A DNA stretch of 64,000 nt from Actinomadura atramentaria DSM 43919 (GCF_000381885.1 NZ_KB907210.1:62001-126000); one strand, 5' to 3'; numbered from the stretch's first letter, positions 42,076-51,454 are shown. Translations and numbers: made by a program. Notes: generated by a model not told the origin, from the sequence alone.

Positions 42076-45000
42076 ATGTTGCTCGGACGGGTCACCGGTG
42101 TGCGCGGGCCGGGCGGACCGGGCTCGGGGTACGCGCTGGGCGGACGGCTTGTGCTGACTTCGGCCCATGTGGTCGGGGCGGTCGGTAGCGAGGCGTCGGT
42201 GTTCCTGGCGGGGCGGCCGGGAGTGTTCGCCGCGTCGGTCGTGTGGCGGGGCGACCCGCGCGGGCGGGACGACGCGGCGTTGCTGCGGGTCGCGGACGCG
42301 GCGTGGGTTCCGCCCGCGGGAGCGGCCGTTCGGTGGGGGCGCACGGTGACGCACCGGCCGGGCATCGAGTGTGTGACCTGCGGGTTTCCGGACGTCGTGC
42401 AGGCTCCGGAACGGGACGCGGAGATGCTGCAGCCGTCCGGGGTTCTGAATCCGGGCGACCTTTACGTGGGTGATCGGTATCTGGTGCGGCTGAGTCCGCC
42501 TGTTCCGAGCGCGCGGGCGGACGGCGGATCGCCTTGGGGCGGGTTGTCCGGGGCGGCGTTGTTCTGCGGTGACCTGCTCGTCGGGGTGATCGCCGCGGAC
42601 CCCGCCGGGTTCGGGCACGGCGCTTTGGCGGCGGTTCCCGCGTACGTGCTGCATCGTTCCAGCGGGTTCCTCACGGCGTTGGCGCGCTACGGGCCGAAGG
42701 CCGCGCCCGTGTTGGAGCCGGTGGAGTGGCCGCGCCTCGCCGACACGGGCGAGGTCGCAGGCGGGCTGACCGGGTCTCCGGCCGAGCTGCTGCGCGCGCG
42801 GCGGGAGGTCGTGCCGTTCCGTGGCCGGGCCGCGTTGATGCGGCGGTTGCGGGAGTGGGCGTCCGGGGCGGCGGGGCACGGGGTGTGGCTGCTGCACGGT
42901 CCGGGCGGCCAGGGGAAGACGCGGGTCGCGGCCGAGCTGGCGAAGGAGCTCGCCGAGGCCGGATGGGCGGTGGTGTGGCTGGACCGCGACGCCGCCGACG
43001 TGGCCGGGCTCAGGGACGCCGCGGCGCCCCTGCTCGTCGTCGTCGACTACGCGGAGACGCGGCCGCGGCAGCTCGCGGCGGTCGTGGACGCGATCGTCCG
43101 GCACGGCGGCGCGAGCCCGATCCGGCTGCTGCTGCTGGCGCGCACGGCCGGTTCGTGGTGGCAGGAAGCGCAGGAGGCGTCGACGGCGGCCGAGGCCCTG
43201 CTGACGTCCGCCGCCGTGACCGCGCTGGAGCCGGTGGACACCGACCTCGCCGGGCGGCGCTTCGCCTACCGGCAGGCGGTGCGGGCGTTCGCCGCCGTCC
43301 TGCCGGACGTGCCCGGCAGCCGCGACGTCGACTGGGACGCCCTGGCCGCGGGGCTGCGGGACTCGGCTCCGGCGCACGGGACCGTCACGGAGCTGACGGT
43401 GCAGATGCGCGCGCTGGCCGACCTGCTGGACGCGGCCCATCCCAGTGGCCGGGACGCCACGGGCCGGGACACCACGGGATGGGAACCCGACGGCGTCGAG
43501 GACCGGTTGCTCGTCCACGAGCGGCGGTACTGGCGGAACGCCGCGAACGCCCGCAACCTGGACACCGCGCTGAGCTGGGCGACGCTCACCGAGTCGGTGG
43601 CGGCCGGACTCCTGGCGGGCGCGGCGAACCGGGACGAGGCCGACGTGGTGCTGCGCGCCGTCCCAGCGCTGGCCGACCAGCCGAGGGACCGCCGCCACAC
43701 CGTCCGCGACTGGATCGCGTCGCTCTATCCCCCGCCGTCCGGGCGGCTCTGGGGGACGCTCCTCCCCGACCGGCTCGCCGAACGGTTCATCGGACGGCAT
43801 CTGCGAACCGACCCCGGCCTGGCGGCGTCCCTGGTGCGGCAATGCACGCCCGACCAGGCCGCGCAGCTTCTGACGATCTACGCGAGAGCCGCCGCCCACT
43901 CCGTTTTCTCCGGCGATCTGGACGGCGATCTCATCGCCCTGTGCGTCGATCATCCCGCGGAACTGGCCGTGACGGCGGCCCATGTCGCGACCTGGGTCGA
44001 AAGGGCCGACCCGCTCGTCCGAGCGCTTTACCGGATCACCGACGATCCCGGCACGCCGATCGAGTATTTGAGCACGCTGTCGGACCACCTTCCCCGGCCC
44101 AGTCAGGTCCTGGCGGAATACGCCGTCCACCTCAGCCGGAGGCTCACCGATTTCCATCGCGTCCACGCGGCGCACGACCCCGGCGCGCATCTCCCCGACC
44201 TCGCCCTGTCGCTGAACAACCAGTCCCTCCGCCTCGCGGACCTGGGACTGTGGGACGAGGCGTTGGAGGCGGTCAGCGAGGCCGTCGCCGTCCGACGAGG
44301 TCTGGCCGAAGCGGAGCCGGACGCGTTCCTCCCCGGTCTTGCCGATTCACTGAACAACCAATCCGTCCACCTGGCGAATCTGGGCCGCCGGGAAGAAGCG
44401 CTGGAGGCAGCCACCCAGGCCGTCGCCATTCAACGCGGCCTGCCTCAGGCAAGACCCGATCTGGCGCGCTCGCTGATGAACCAATCAAGCCATCTGGCGG
44501 GGATGGGGCGTCGGGAAGAGGCGCTGGACGCGATCACGCAGGCCGTCACGATCTGCAAGGGTCTGGCGCGAACCCAAGCGGAATACCCTGACCTCGCGAT
44601 GGCGCTGAACAACCGATCGGTCCATCTGACGGGCCTGGGACGGCTGGACGAGGCGCTGGAAGCCATCACCGAGGCCGTCGCCGCCTACCAGGATCTCGCC
44701 GAAGCGCAGCCGGACGCCTTTCTTCCCGACCTGGCGATGGCGTTGAACAACCGGTCCGTCCATCTGGCGAACCTGGATCGCGGAGACGAAGCGCTGGACG
44801 CGATCTCCCAGGCCATCGCCATCCGTAGCGATCTCGCCGAAGCACGACCCGACGCGTTCCTCCCCGCCCTCGCCGAGTCGCTGAACAATCAATCCGCCTA
44901 TCTGTCGGGGCTGGAACGCCACGAGGAAGCACTGGAGGCGATCACTCGGGCCGTCGCCATCCGAAGCGACCTCGCCGAAGCCCGACCGGACGCCTTCCTC

Positions 45001-45393
45001 CCCGCCCTCGCCGGGTCGTTGAGCAACCAATCGGTCCACCTGGCGAATCAGGGGCGGCGCGAGGAAGCGCTGGAGGCCGTCACCCAGGCCGTCACCGCCT
45101 ACCAGGATCTCGCCGAAGCGCAGCCGGACGCCTTCCTCCCCGATCTCGCCATGTCGCTGAACAACCAGTCCAGCCACCTGGCGAATCTGGGACGCGGGGA
45201 AGAAGGACTCAAGGCCGCCACCCGAGCCGTCGACATCTACCGCGAACTCGCGGAGGCTCGACCGGCGGCCTTTCTCCCCGATCTCGCCACGGCGCTCCGA
45301 ACTCGATCCATTCGGCTGAGGGAACTGGGACGGCCGCGGGAGGCCCAGGAAACCCTCGCCCAATCCGACGCGATCCGACGCCTCATTCGTTGA
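42076..45393 (+). CDS. Trypsin-like protease / P-loop NTPase / TPR protein (conflict system effector)
   Basis: A 1105-aa three-part protein. Residues ~15-200 form a trypsin-like fold: His31 (SAHVV), Asp66 (RDDAALL) and Ser158 (GGLSGAA) make an intact catalytic triad. A STAND-type P-loop domain follows with Walker A (GPGGQGKT, ~275-282), Walker B (LLVVVDYAE, ~318-325) and the Ala/Leu-rich helices of such switch NTPases. Residues ~706-1105 are nine TPR-like repeats of 42-46 aa. The domain order (protease-NTPase-repeats) with a Trypco2 partner matches described NTP-dependent conflict systems that sense invaders via the repeats. No signal peptide, so it acts in the cytoplasm. Confidence 0.85.
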   Translation: MLLGRVTGVRGPGGPGSGYALGGRLVLTSAHVVGAVGSEASVFLAGRPGVFAASVVWRGDPRGRDDAALLRVADAAWVPPAGAAVRWGRTVTHRPGIECVTCGFPDVVQAPERDAEMLQPSGVLNPGDLYVGDRYLVRLSPPVPSARADGGSPWGGLSGAALFCGDLLVGVIAADPAGFGHGALAAVPAYVLHRSSGFLTALARYGPKAAPVLEPVEWPRLADTGEVAGGLTGSPAELLRARREVVPFRGRAALMRRLREWASGAAGHGVWLLHGPGGQGKTRVAAELAKELAEAGWAVVWLDRDAADVAGLRDAAAPLLVVVDYAETRPRQLAAVVDAIVRHGGASPIRLLLLARTAGSWWQEAQEASTAAEALLTSAAVTALEPVDTDLAGRRFAYRQAVRAFAAVLPDVPGSRDVDWDALAAGLRDSAPAHGTVTELTVQMRALADLLDAAHPSGRDATGRDTTGWEPDGVEDRLLVHERRYWRNAANARNLDTALSWATLTESVAAGLLAGAANRDEADVVLRAVPALADQPRDRRHTVRDWIASLYPPPSGRLWGTLLPDRLAERFIGRHLRTDPGLAASLVRQCTPDQAAQLLTIYARAAAHSVFSGDLDGDLIALCVDHPAELAVTAAHVATWVERADPLVRALYRITDDPGTPIEYLSTLSDHLPRPSQVLAEYAVHLSRRLTDFHRVHAAHDPGAHLPDLALSLNNQSLRLADLGLWDEALEAVSEAVAVRRGLAEAEPDAFLPGLADSLNNQSVHLANLGRREEALEAATQAVAIQRGLPQARPDLARSLMNQSSHLAGMGRREEALDAITQAVTICKGLARTQAEYPDLAMALNNRSVHLTGLGRLDEALEAITEAVAAYQDLAEAQPDAFLPDLAMALNNRSVHLANLDRGDEALDAISQAIAIRSDLAEARPDAFLPALAESLNNQSAYLSGLERHEEALEAITRAVAIRSDLAEARPDAFLPALAGSLSNQSVHLANQGRREEALEAVTQAVTAYQDLAEAQPDAFLPDLAMSLNNQSSHLANLGRGEEGLKAATRAVDIYRELAEARPAAFLPDLATALRTRSIRLRELGRPREAQETLAQSDAIRRLIR
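44194..45390 (+). repeat. Nine near-identical TPR-coding repeats
   Basis: Units of about 126-138 bp encode x-L-A-x-(S/A)-L-N-N-(Q/R)-S..(H/Y)L..G...EAL(E/D)A(I/V)(T/S)xAV. Several neighbours share long exact stretches (the AYQDLAEAQPDAFLPDLAM peptide occurs in unit 4/5 and 7/8; AIRSDLAEARPDAFLPALA in 5/6 and 6/7). This indicates recent duplication or gene conversion. Confidence 0.8.
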
Positions 45394-45429
45394 TCAGACG
45401 TAACCGGCCTGCGCGTGACCGTCCACGTT

Positions 45430-46485
45430 TCACCAGTCGATCGCGGCCGTCACCGGGCGGTGGTCGCTGCCGGTGGCGGACAGGACGCGGGAACTTCGCG
45501 GTTTCACTCCGCGGACCAGGATCTGGTCGATGCGCGCCACCGGGAACTGCGCGGGCCAGGTGAAGCCGAAACCGTGACCGGCCTCTTCCTGCGCCGAATG
45601 CAGTTGGGACGTGAGGGCGTTGAACGCGCGGTCGTTCATCGTGCCGTTCAGGTCGCCGAGAAGGACGACGCGTTCGTTCGGGTCGGCGGCGATGGTCTTG
45701 CCGAGGGCCTGCGCGTTCCGGTCGCGCGAGGTCGTCCAGAAGCCCGCCCTGGGATTGACTCGCGCGGAGCCCAGGTGGGCGACGTAGACCGCCAGCGGCC
45801 CGTGTTTCGTGGTGACCGTGGTGCGCAGCGCGCGGGCTTCGGCCGTCCGGACGGAGAGCGGCTTGGTGGCCGCCAGCGGTCCGTAATCCGTCTGGATGTC
45901 CACCGGCTCGGTGTCCGACAACGGCAGTTTGCTCCACACGCCGACCGTGCCGAGCACCGCGTGGTACGGGTACGCGCCCTCCAGCGCCTGCTCGTAGACG
46001 GGTTTGGCCTGCGGTGTCACCTCCTCCAGCGCGACGACGTCCGCGCCGGAGGCGGCCAGGGCGCGGGCGGTGCCGGCCGGGTCGGGGTTGGCGGCGCCGA
46101 CGTTGTGGCCGGCGACGACGAGGTCGCCGCCCCGGTGGGCCTTGTCGGTGAGCAGCCCGCCGAAGAGGCCGAGCCACACCGCGACCGGCAGCACCAGCGC
46201 GACCAGCGCGGACGCCGAGCGACGCCAGAGCGCGCCGACCAGCAGGAGCGGGACGAACAACCCGAACCAGGGCAGGAACGTCTCCACCAGGCTGCCGATG
46301 TTTCCGATCCGGTTCGGAACCAGCCCGTGCAGCAGCATGACGAGGCCGAGCAGCAGCGCCAGCGCCGCGAGCACCGGGCCGCGTTTCCAAGGTTCCGGCC
46401 GGAGCGCCCGGCGGACGCCCCCGCGCCCGTGGTCCGGGTGTCCGGCCCCGGCCCGTTCGGTCTCCGCCGTGTCCGCCTGCGTCAT
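45430..46485 (-). CDS. Membrane-anchored endonuclease/exonuclease/phosphatase-family protein
   Basis: A 351-aa protein. After a ~30-aa cytoplasmic tail, three membrane helices (residues ~37-110) precede an EEP domain: VVAGHNVGAANPDP, ADVVALEEVTP (catalytic Glu), VYVAHLGS, VVLLGDLNGTMND (DxN) and GSDHRPVTA (SDH). All key residues are present. Substrate (nucleic acid, phospholipid or phosphoester) cannot be told; the catalytic domain would face the outside. Divergent from the response regulator gene, with a shared 138-bp promoter region. Confidence 0.85.
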   Translation of the reverse strand: MTQADTAETERAGAGHPDHGRGGVRRALRPEPWKRGPVLAALALLLGLVMLLHGLVPNRIGNIGSLVETFLPWFGLFVPLLLVGALWRRSASALVALVLPVAVWLGLFGGLLTDKAHRGGDLVVAGHNVGAANPDPAGTARALAASGADVVALEEVTPQAKPVYEQALEGAYPYHAVLGTVGVWSKLPLSDTEPVDIQTDYGPLAATKPLSVRTAEARALRTTVTTKHGPLAVYVAHLGSARVNPRAGFWTTSRDRNAQALGKTIAADPNERVVLLGDLNGTMNDRAFNALTSQLHSAQEEAGHGFGFTWPAQFPVARIDQILVRGVKPRSSRVLSATGSDHRPVTAAIDW

Positions 46486-46569
46486 CGTCCGTCCCCGCTC
46501 GTCCGGTCCCCGCGCCGATCCGGTATCGGCGTCCGTGCGACCAGTGAAACGGACGCGATGTTGCCACGG

Positions 46570-46600
46570 CGTATGCGATTTTCGATACGCGGACGATACG
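46570..46600. promoter_or_regulatory. Direct repeats suited to OmpR-type regulator binding
   Basis: CGATACG occurs at 46583-46589 and 46594-46600 (11-bp periodicity, one helical turn), with an inverted near-copy CGTATGCG at 46570-46577. The site is 24-54 bp upstream of the response regulator and in the region shared with the divergent EEP gene. It suggests autoregulation and control of the EEP gene. Confidence 0.5.
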
Positions 46601-46623
46601 CCCCGCCTCGTAGCCTCGACGGC

Positions 46624-47295
46624 ATGCGCGTGCTGATCGTCGAGGACGAGCCCTACCTGGCCGAGGCCATCCGCGACGGCCTGCGCTTGGAGGCCATCGC
46701 CGCGGACATCGCGGGAAACGGCGACGCCGCGCTGGAACTGCTGAGCGCCAATTCCTACGACATCGCCGTCCTCGACCGCGACATCCCCGGCCCGTCCGGC
46801 GACGAGGTCGCCGCGCGCATCGTCGCGTCCGGCGGCGGAACGCCGATCCTCATGCTGACCGCCGCCGACCGTCTCGACGACAAGGCGTCCGGATTCGAGC
46901 TGGGCGCGGACGACTACCTCACGAAACCGTTCGATCTGCGGGAACTCGTCATGCGGTTGCGGGCCCTCGACCGCAGGCGCGCCCACACCAGGCCGCCCGT
47001 GCGCGAGATCGCGGGCGTGCGGCTGGACCCTTTCCGCCGGGAGGTCTACCGCGACGACCGCTACGTCGCGCTGACGCGGAAGCAGTTCGCGGTCCTCGAA
47101 GTGCTCGTCGCGGCCGAAGGCGGCGTCGTCAGCGCCGAAGAACTGCTGCAACGGGCATGGGACGAGAACGCCGACCCTTTCACCAACGCCGTGCGCATCA
47201 CCGTCTCGGCGCTGCGCAAGCGCCTCGGCGAACCGGGGATCATCGCCACCGTGCCCGGGGTCGGTTACCGCATCGAGGCGTCGGATCGTGAATAG
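46624..47295 (+). CDS. OmpR-family response regulator
   Basis: A 223-aa regulator. The receiver domain has acidic pocket residues (VEDE at the start), the phosphoacceptor Asp in VLDRDIPGPSG, Thr in LTAAD and Lys in LTKPFD. The C-terminal winged helix has LTRKQFAVLEVLVAAEGGVVSAEELLQRAWDE and VRITVSALRKRLGEP. ATG 46624. Its 3' end overlaps the histidine kinase gene by 8 bp, so they are cotranscribed. Confidence 0.92.
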   Translation: MRVLIVEDEPYLAEAIRDGLRLEAIAADIAGNGDAALELLSANSYDIAVLDRDIPGPSGDEVAARIVASGGGTPILMLTAADRLDDKASGFELGADDYLTKPFDLRELVMRLRALDRRRAHTRPPVREIAGVRLDPFRREVYRDDRYVALTRKQFAVLEVLVAAEGGVVSAEELLQRAWDENADPFTNAVRITVSALRKRLGEPGIIATVPGVGYRIEASDRE

Positions 47296-48364
47296 GCCGC
47301 CCGGCCTGAGCGTCCGCGTCAAGCTTACGCTCAGCTACGCCGGATTCCTCATGGTCGCGGGCGGCGTCCTGCTCGGCACCGTGTGGGCGCTCCTGCTGCG
47401 CGACTACCAGGTCGTTTCGGCGCGGCCCGGTGAATTCGTGCCCGTCCGCTCCGTCGTCGTCCACGTGTACGCCCCGGCGACGGCGGCGGTGCTGTTGTTT
47501 TTGCTGGTCTTCGGCCTGGTGGGCGGTTGGATTCTCGCGGGCCGCATGCTCGCCCCGCTGGCTCGCATCACCGACGCCGCGCGCATGGCCGCGCACGGAT
47601 CTCTCTCGCACCGAATCCGGCTACCGGGCCGCGCGGACGAACTCCGCGAACTCGCCGACGCCTTCGACGCGATGCTCACCCGGATCGAGGCGCACGTCGG
47701 CGAGCAACGGCGGTTCGCCGCCAACGCCTCGCACGAACTGCGCACGCCGCTGGCGATTTCCAGGACCCTTCTCGACGTGGCTCGCAGCGACCCGGACCGC
47801 GATGCCGCGGAGGTCATCGAACGCCTTCACACCGTCAACACCCGGGCGATCGACCTCACGGAAGCCCTTCTTCTGCTGAGCCGCGCCGAGCAGCGGTCGT
47901 TCGCCCGGGAGCGCGTCGATCTCTCCCTCCTGGCGGAAGAGGCCACCGAGACGCTGCTGCCGCTCGCGGAGAAGCAGGGCGTCGCGCTGGAAACGTCCGG
48001 CGAGATCGCGCCCGTGAACGGATCACCGGCGCTTCTCCTGCAGTTGACGATGAATCTCGTGCAGAACGCGATCGTCCATAATCTGCCCGCGCACGGCGTC
48101 GTCCGGGTGAATACCGGCGTCCGCGCGGCGACGGTGGTGCTCACCGTCGAGAACACCGGCGAAAAGCTCGCCCCGCACCTCGTCTCGACGCTCGCCGAAC
48201 CGTTCCGGCGCGGGACCGAGCGCACGCACACCGACCACGCGGGCGTCGGCCTCGGCCTGGCGATCGTCCGGACCATCGCCCACGCGCACGACGGGCGGCT
48301 CATTCTCGCGCCGCTACCGGCGGGCGGACTCCGCGCCACGGTCGAACTGCCGGCTCAGACTTGA
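47288..48364 (+). CDS. Two-component sensor histidine kinase
   Basis: A 358-aa kinase with two membrane helices (~13-35 and ~62-83) enclosing a short (~25-aa) extracellular loop, a HAMP domain, and the H-box FAANASHELRTPLAISRT (phospho-His). An ATPase domain has the N-box MNLVQNAIVH and G-box VGLGLAIVRT. The very short external loop suggests it senses the membrane rather than a large ligand. Partner of the upstream regulator. Confidence 0.92.
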   Translation: MNRPPGLSVRVKLTLSYAGFLMVAGGVLLGTVWALLLRDYQVVSARPGEFVPVRSVVVHVYAPATAAVLLFLLVFGLVGGWILAGRMLAPLARITDAARMAAHGSLSHRIRLPGRADELRELADAFDAMLTRIEAHVGEQRRFAANASHELRTPLAISRTLLDVARSDPDRDAAEVIERLHTVNTRAIDLTEALLLLSRAEQRSFARERVDLSLLAEEATETLLPLAEKQGVALETSGEIAPVNGSPALLLQLTMNLVQNAIVHNLPAHGVVRVNTGVRAATVVLTVENTGEKLAPHLVSTLAEPFRRGTERTHTDHAGVGLGLAIVRTIAHAHDGRLILAPLPAGGLRATVELPAQT

Positions 48365-48439
48365 TAAGCAGGTCACGGACACCGAACCGCTTGAGCGCAT
48401 CGCCACCCGATGGCTCACGCCCGAACGACCGGAGCAGCC

Positions 48440-48823
48440 ATGAGGATCCAGCTCGCCAGCGTCTTCGTCGACGACCTCGACAAGGCCCTGCGCTTCTACA
48501 CCGAGACGCTGGGGTTCGTGAAGAAGACCGACCTCGACCTCGGCGGCGCGCGCTGGCTGACCGTCGTCTCGCCCGACGACCCGGACGGCACCGAGCTCGT
48601 CCTGGAGCCCGACGCCCACCCGGCCGTGCGGCCCTACAAGGAGGCGCTGGTCGAGGACGGCATCCCCGCCGCGTCGTTCGCGGTGGACGACGCCCGCGCG
48701 GAGTTCCGGCGGCTGCGGGACCTGGGCGTGCGGTTCACGCAGGAGCCGGTCCAGATGGGCCCGGTCACCACGGCCGTGCTGGACGACACCTGCGGCAACC
48801 TCATCCAGATCCACCAGCAGTAG
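48440..48823 (+). CDS. VOC/glyoxalase-family protein
   Basis: A 127-aa VOC protein with paired beta-alpha-beta-beta-beta modules: LASVFVDDLDKALRFYTETLGF at the N-terminus and VLDDTCGNLIQIHQQ at the end, where a Glu metal ligand is replaced by Gln. ATG 48440 is preceded by ggagcagcc; the earlier in-frame ATG 48410 has no site. Function (lyase, isomerase or resistance) not determinable. Confidence 0.8.
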   Translation: MRIQLASVFVDDLDKALRFYTETLGFVKKTDLDLGGARWLTVVSPDDPDGTELVLEPDAHPAVRPYKEALVEDGIPAASFAVDDARAEFRRLRDLGVRFTQEPVQMGPVTTAVLDDTCGNLIQIHQQ

Positions 48824-48886
48824 CGGCCGCGCGGCCCGCCCGGTCGCCGCGCCGACCGGCTCCGCCGCCGGGCGCGGGGCGGGCGG

Positions 48887-49738
48887 TCAGGCGCGGCGCG
48901 CGCCGATCAGGCGGCAGACGAGGTAGATCACGAACGACAGCGTCGTGACGTAGGGGCTGATCGGGACGGCGGCCCCGAGCGCCAGGAGGATGCCGCCGAG
49001 GACCGACACGACGGCGAAGACGACGCTGAGGATCGGTGCGAGCACCGGTGACGCGGTGACGCGCAGCGCGGCGGCCGCCGGGGTGCAGATCAGCGCCAGG
49101 ACGAGCAGCGCCCCCACGATCTGGACGGACGCCGCGACCGCCAACCCCAGGACCAGCATGAACACCGCTGACAGCGCGCGGACGGGCACGCCCCGCGCGG
49201 CGGCGACGTCCGGGTCGACGCTGGCGAACGCGAGCGGCCGCCAGACGACCGCGAGGCACACCAGCACGAACACCGAGATTCCGGTCAGCCAGGAGAGCCG
49301 GGGCGTGTCGATCGCGACGATCTGCCCGGTGAGCAGCCCGAACTTGTTCGCCGACCGCCCCGGGTAGAGCGCGAGGAACAGCACGCCGAGGCCCAGCCCG
49401 AACGGCATGAGCACGCCGATCAGGGAGTTGCGGTCGCGGGCGGCGACGCCCATCGTCCCGATCACCGCGGCGGCCGTCAGCGCCCCGGCGACCGAGCCGC
49501 CCACGACGTTCGCGCCGAGCAGCAGCGCGGCGGCGGCCCCGGCGAACGACAGCTCGCTGATGCCGTGGACGGCGAAGGCCAGGTCGCGCATCAGCACGAA
49601 CGTCCCGACCAGGCCGCCGACCAGCCCGAGGACGGCGCCCGCGATGAGGGAGTTGCGGACCAGGACCAGCAGTTCGCCGTAGTGGTCGAAGGACAGGACC
49701 CGGCCCCAGACGTCCGCGCTCTGCGCGAGCGCGGTCAC
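48887..49738 (-). CDS. znuB: Zinc ABC transporter permease ZnuB-like
   Basis: A 283-aa permease with 8-9 hydrophobic helices. VLMRDLAFAVHGISELSFAGAAAALLLG and the LLTGQIVAID segment identify the ABC-3 (zinc/manganese) permease family. GTG 49738 overlaps the ATPase stop (GTGA). Last gene of the znuA-znuC-znuB operon, which has a Zur box at its promoter. Confidence 0.9.
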   Translation of the reverse strand: MTALAQSADVWGRVLSFDHYGELLVLVRNSLIAGAVLGLVGGLVGTFVLMRDLAFAVHGISELSFAGAAAALLLGANVVGGSVAGALTAAAVIGTMGVAARDRNSLIGVLMPFGLGLGVLFLALYPGRSANKFGLLTGQIVAIDTPRLSWLTGISVFVLVCLAVVWRPLAFASVDPDVAAARGVPVRALSAVFMLVLGLAVAASVQIVGALLVLALICTPAAAALRVTASPVLAPILSVVFAVVSVLGGILLALGAAVPISPYVTTLSFVIYLVCRLIGARRA

Positions 49739-50508
49739 CGGTCCGCCCTCGGGAGGCCGAGGACCGCGACGCGGCCGCCGTCCCGGACGACCTCGACGTC
49801 CGCCCCGTACAGCTCCGACAGCACGGCGGACGTCAGCATCTCGTCCGCCGTCCCCGCGCTGAACCGCCCGCCGGACAGGCACAGGAAGCGGTCGGCGACC
49901 CCGAGGACCGGTTCGATCTCGTGGGTGACGAGGACGACGGCGGTCCCGGCCGCGCGCCGCCGCCGGTCCAGCAGTCCGACGACGGTCGCCTGGCTGCCCG
50001 GGTCGAGGGAGCTGAGCGGTTCGTCGCACAGCAGGACCGCCGGGTCGGCGACGAGCGCCTGCGCGACGCGCACCCGCTGCCGCTCGCCGCTCGACAGCAG
50101 GCCGACGGGCCGGTCGGCGTACGCGGCCGCGCCGACGTCCGCCAGCGCGGCGTCGACGCGGCGGCGGACGGCCCGGCCCGCGCGGCGCGGGCCGAACCGG
50201 TGCCCGTCCAGCCCGAAGCGGACGAGGTCCCGCGCGCGCAGCGGCGTGAGCGGTGACGTCTCCAGCCGCTGCGGCACGTACCCGACGTCCCCGCCGCCGC
50301 GCCGGGGCGGCCCGCCGCCGACGCGCACGCTGCCCGCCGAGAGCTTCCGCAGGCCGAGCAGGACGCGGAGCAGGCTGCTCTTGCCCGTCCCGTTCGCGCC
50401 GAGGACGACCAGGAACTCCCCCGCTCGGACGTCGAGGTCGAGCCCGCTCCACAGCCGCCGCCCGCCGTAGGCGAGCGCCGCGCCGCGCAGCTCGATGACG
50501 GACGTCAC
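49735..50508 (-). CDS. znuC: Zinc ABC transporter ATPase ZnuC-like
   Basis: A 257-aa ABC ATPase: Walker A GANGTGKSS, Q-loop VPQRLE, signature LLSSGERQRVRVAQAL, Walker B VLLCDEPLSSLD, H-loop VTHEIE. GTG 50508 overlaps the znuA stop. Energises zinc import with ZnuB. Confidence 0.92.
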   Translation of the reverse strand: MTSVIELRGAALAYGGRRLWSGLDLDVRAGEFLVVLGANGTGKSSLLRVLLGLRKLSAGSVRVGGGPPRRGGGDVGYVPQRLETSPLTPLRARDLVRFGLDGHRFGPRRAGRAVRRRVDAALADVGAAAYADRPVGLLSSGERQRVRVAQALVADPAVLLCDEPLSSLDPGSQATVVGLLDRRRRAAGTAVVLVTHEIEPVLGVADRFLCLSGGRFSAGTADEMLTSAVLSELYGADVEVVRDGGRVAVLGLPRADR

Positions 50509-51416
50509 GACAGCGCGCCCTGCAGCGCGTCGATGGTCGCGCCCATCCACTGCTGGTAGGTCTTGCCGGACGGCAGCGTCTCGGTGACCGGCACGATCGC
50601 GACGCCGTTGTCCTTGGCGGCCTGCTCGACCTTCTCGGTCTCGGGGCCGCTGGTCTGGGCGTTGTAGACCAGGGCCTTCACCTTCTTTCCGGTGAACAGC
50701 GCGAGCGTCTGCTGGAGGACGCGCGGCGGCACGTCGTCGCCCTCTTCGATGGCCTCGCTGAACGCCTCGGGCGTCTCGTTCTTCAGTCCGGCCGCGTCCA
50801 GGAGGTAGCCGGGGACGGGCTCGGTGATCGCGACGCCCGTCCCGGCGTGCGCGGCCTTCACGGCGGCGGTCTTGTCCGCGAGGGGCTTGAGCGCGGCCTT
50901 GAACGCGGTCGCGTTCGCGGTGAAGGCCGCCTTCCCGGCCGGGTCGGCGGCGCCGAGCGCGGCGGCGACGCGGTCCGCGAGCGCGGCCACGGTCGGCAGG
51001 TCGTACCAGACGTGCTCGTTCAGCTCCCCGTCCGCCGGGGCCTTCTTCCCCGAGACGTCCACCGCGTTGAGGACGGCGGCCGTCGAGTTCCCGGACGCCT
51101 TGAGCATCGTGTCCACGAAGTCGTCGTAGCCGCCGCCGTTCTCGATGACGACGCGGGCCTTGGACAGTTCGAGCTGGGTGCGGGTGTCGGCCTCGTAGGA
51201 GTGGGGGTCCTGGCCGGGGTCGCTGATGATCGACGTCACCGCGACCTTGTCGCCGCCGATCTGGCGGGCGATGTCGCCGTAGACGTTGGTGGAGGCCACC
51301 ACGGAGAGGCGGTCGGGGGTCTTGTCGGACGTGTCGGAGGAGTCGCCGCAGGCGGCGAGCAGGCCGAGGCCGACCGCGAGGGCGCCGCTGAGCAGGGGGG
51401 ACTTGATCGAGGGCAT
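50505..51416 (-). CDS. znuA: Zinc ABC transporter substrate-binding lipoprotein ZnuA-like
   Basis: A 303-aa lipoprotein. The signal peptide ends in the lipobox LLAAC (Cys ~23). The mature part is a cluster A-I metal-binding protein with His in QDPHSYEAD and in LNEHVWYDLP, and Glu/Asp ligands in the C-terminal lobe; the histidine-rich loop of E. coli ZnuA is absent. ATG 51416 has a ggag site; the ATG at 51461 lies inside the Zur box and was rejected. First gene of the Zur-regulated operon. Confidence 0.92.
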   Translation of the reverse strand: MPSIKSPLLSGALAVGLGLLAACGDSSDTSDKTPDRLSVVASTNVYGDIARQIGGDKVAVTSIISDPGQDPHSYEADTRTQLELSKARVVIENGGGYDDFVDTMLKASGNSTAAVLNAVDVSGKKAPADGELNEHVWYDLPTVAALADRVAAALGAADPAGKAAFTANATAFKAALKPLADKTAAVKAAHAGTGVAITEPVPGYLLDAAGLKNETPEAFSEAIEEGDDVPPRVLQQTLALFTGKKVKALVYNAQTSGPETEKVEQAAKDNGVAIVPVTETLPSGKTYQQWMGATIDALQGALS

Positions 51417-51439
51417 GGGGGCGCTCCGTGAAATGACGT

Positions 51440-51454
51440 TGATAACGGTTTTCA
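51440..51454. promoter_or_regulatory. Zur box upstream of znuA
   Basis: TGATAACGGTTTTCA matches the actinobacterial Zur palindrome (TGAAAATGATTTTCA-type), 24 bp upstream of the znuA start on the minus strand. Expected to repress znuACB in high zinc. Confidence 0.8.
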
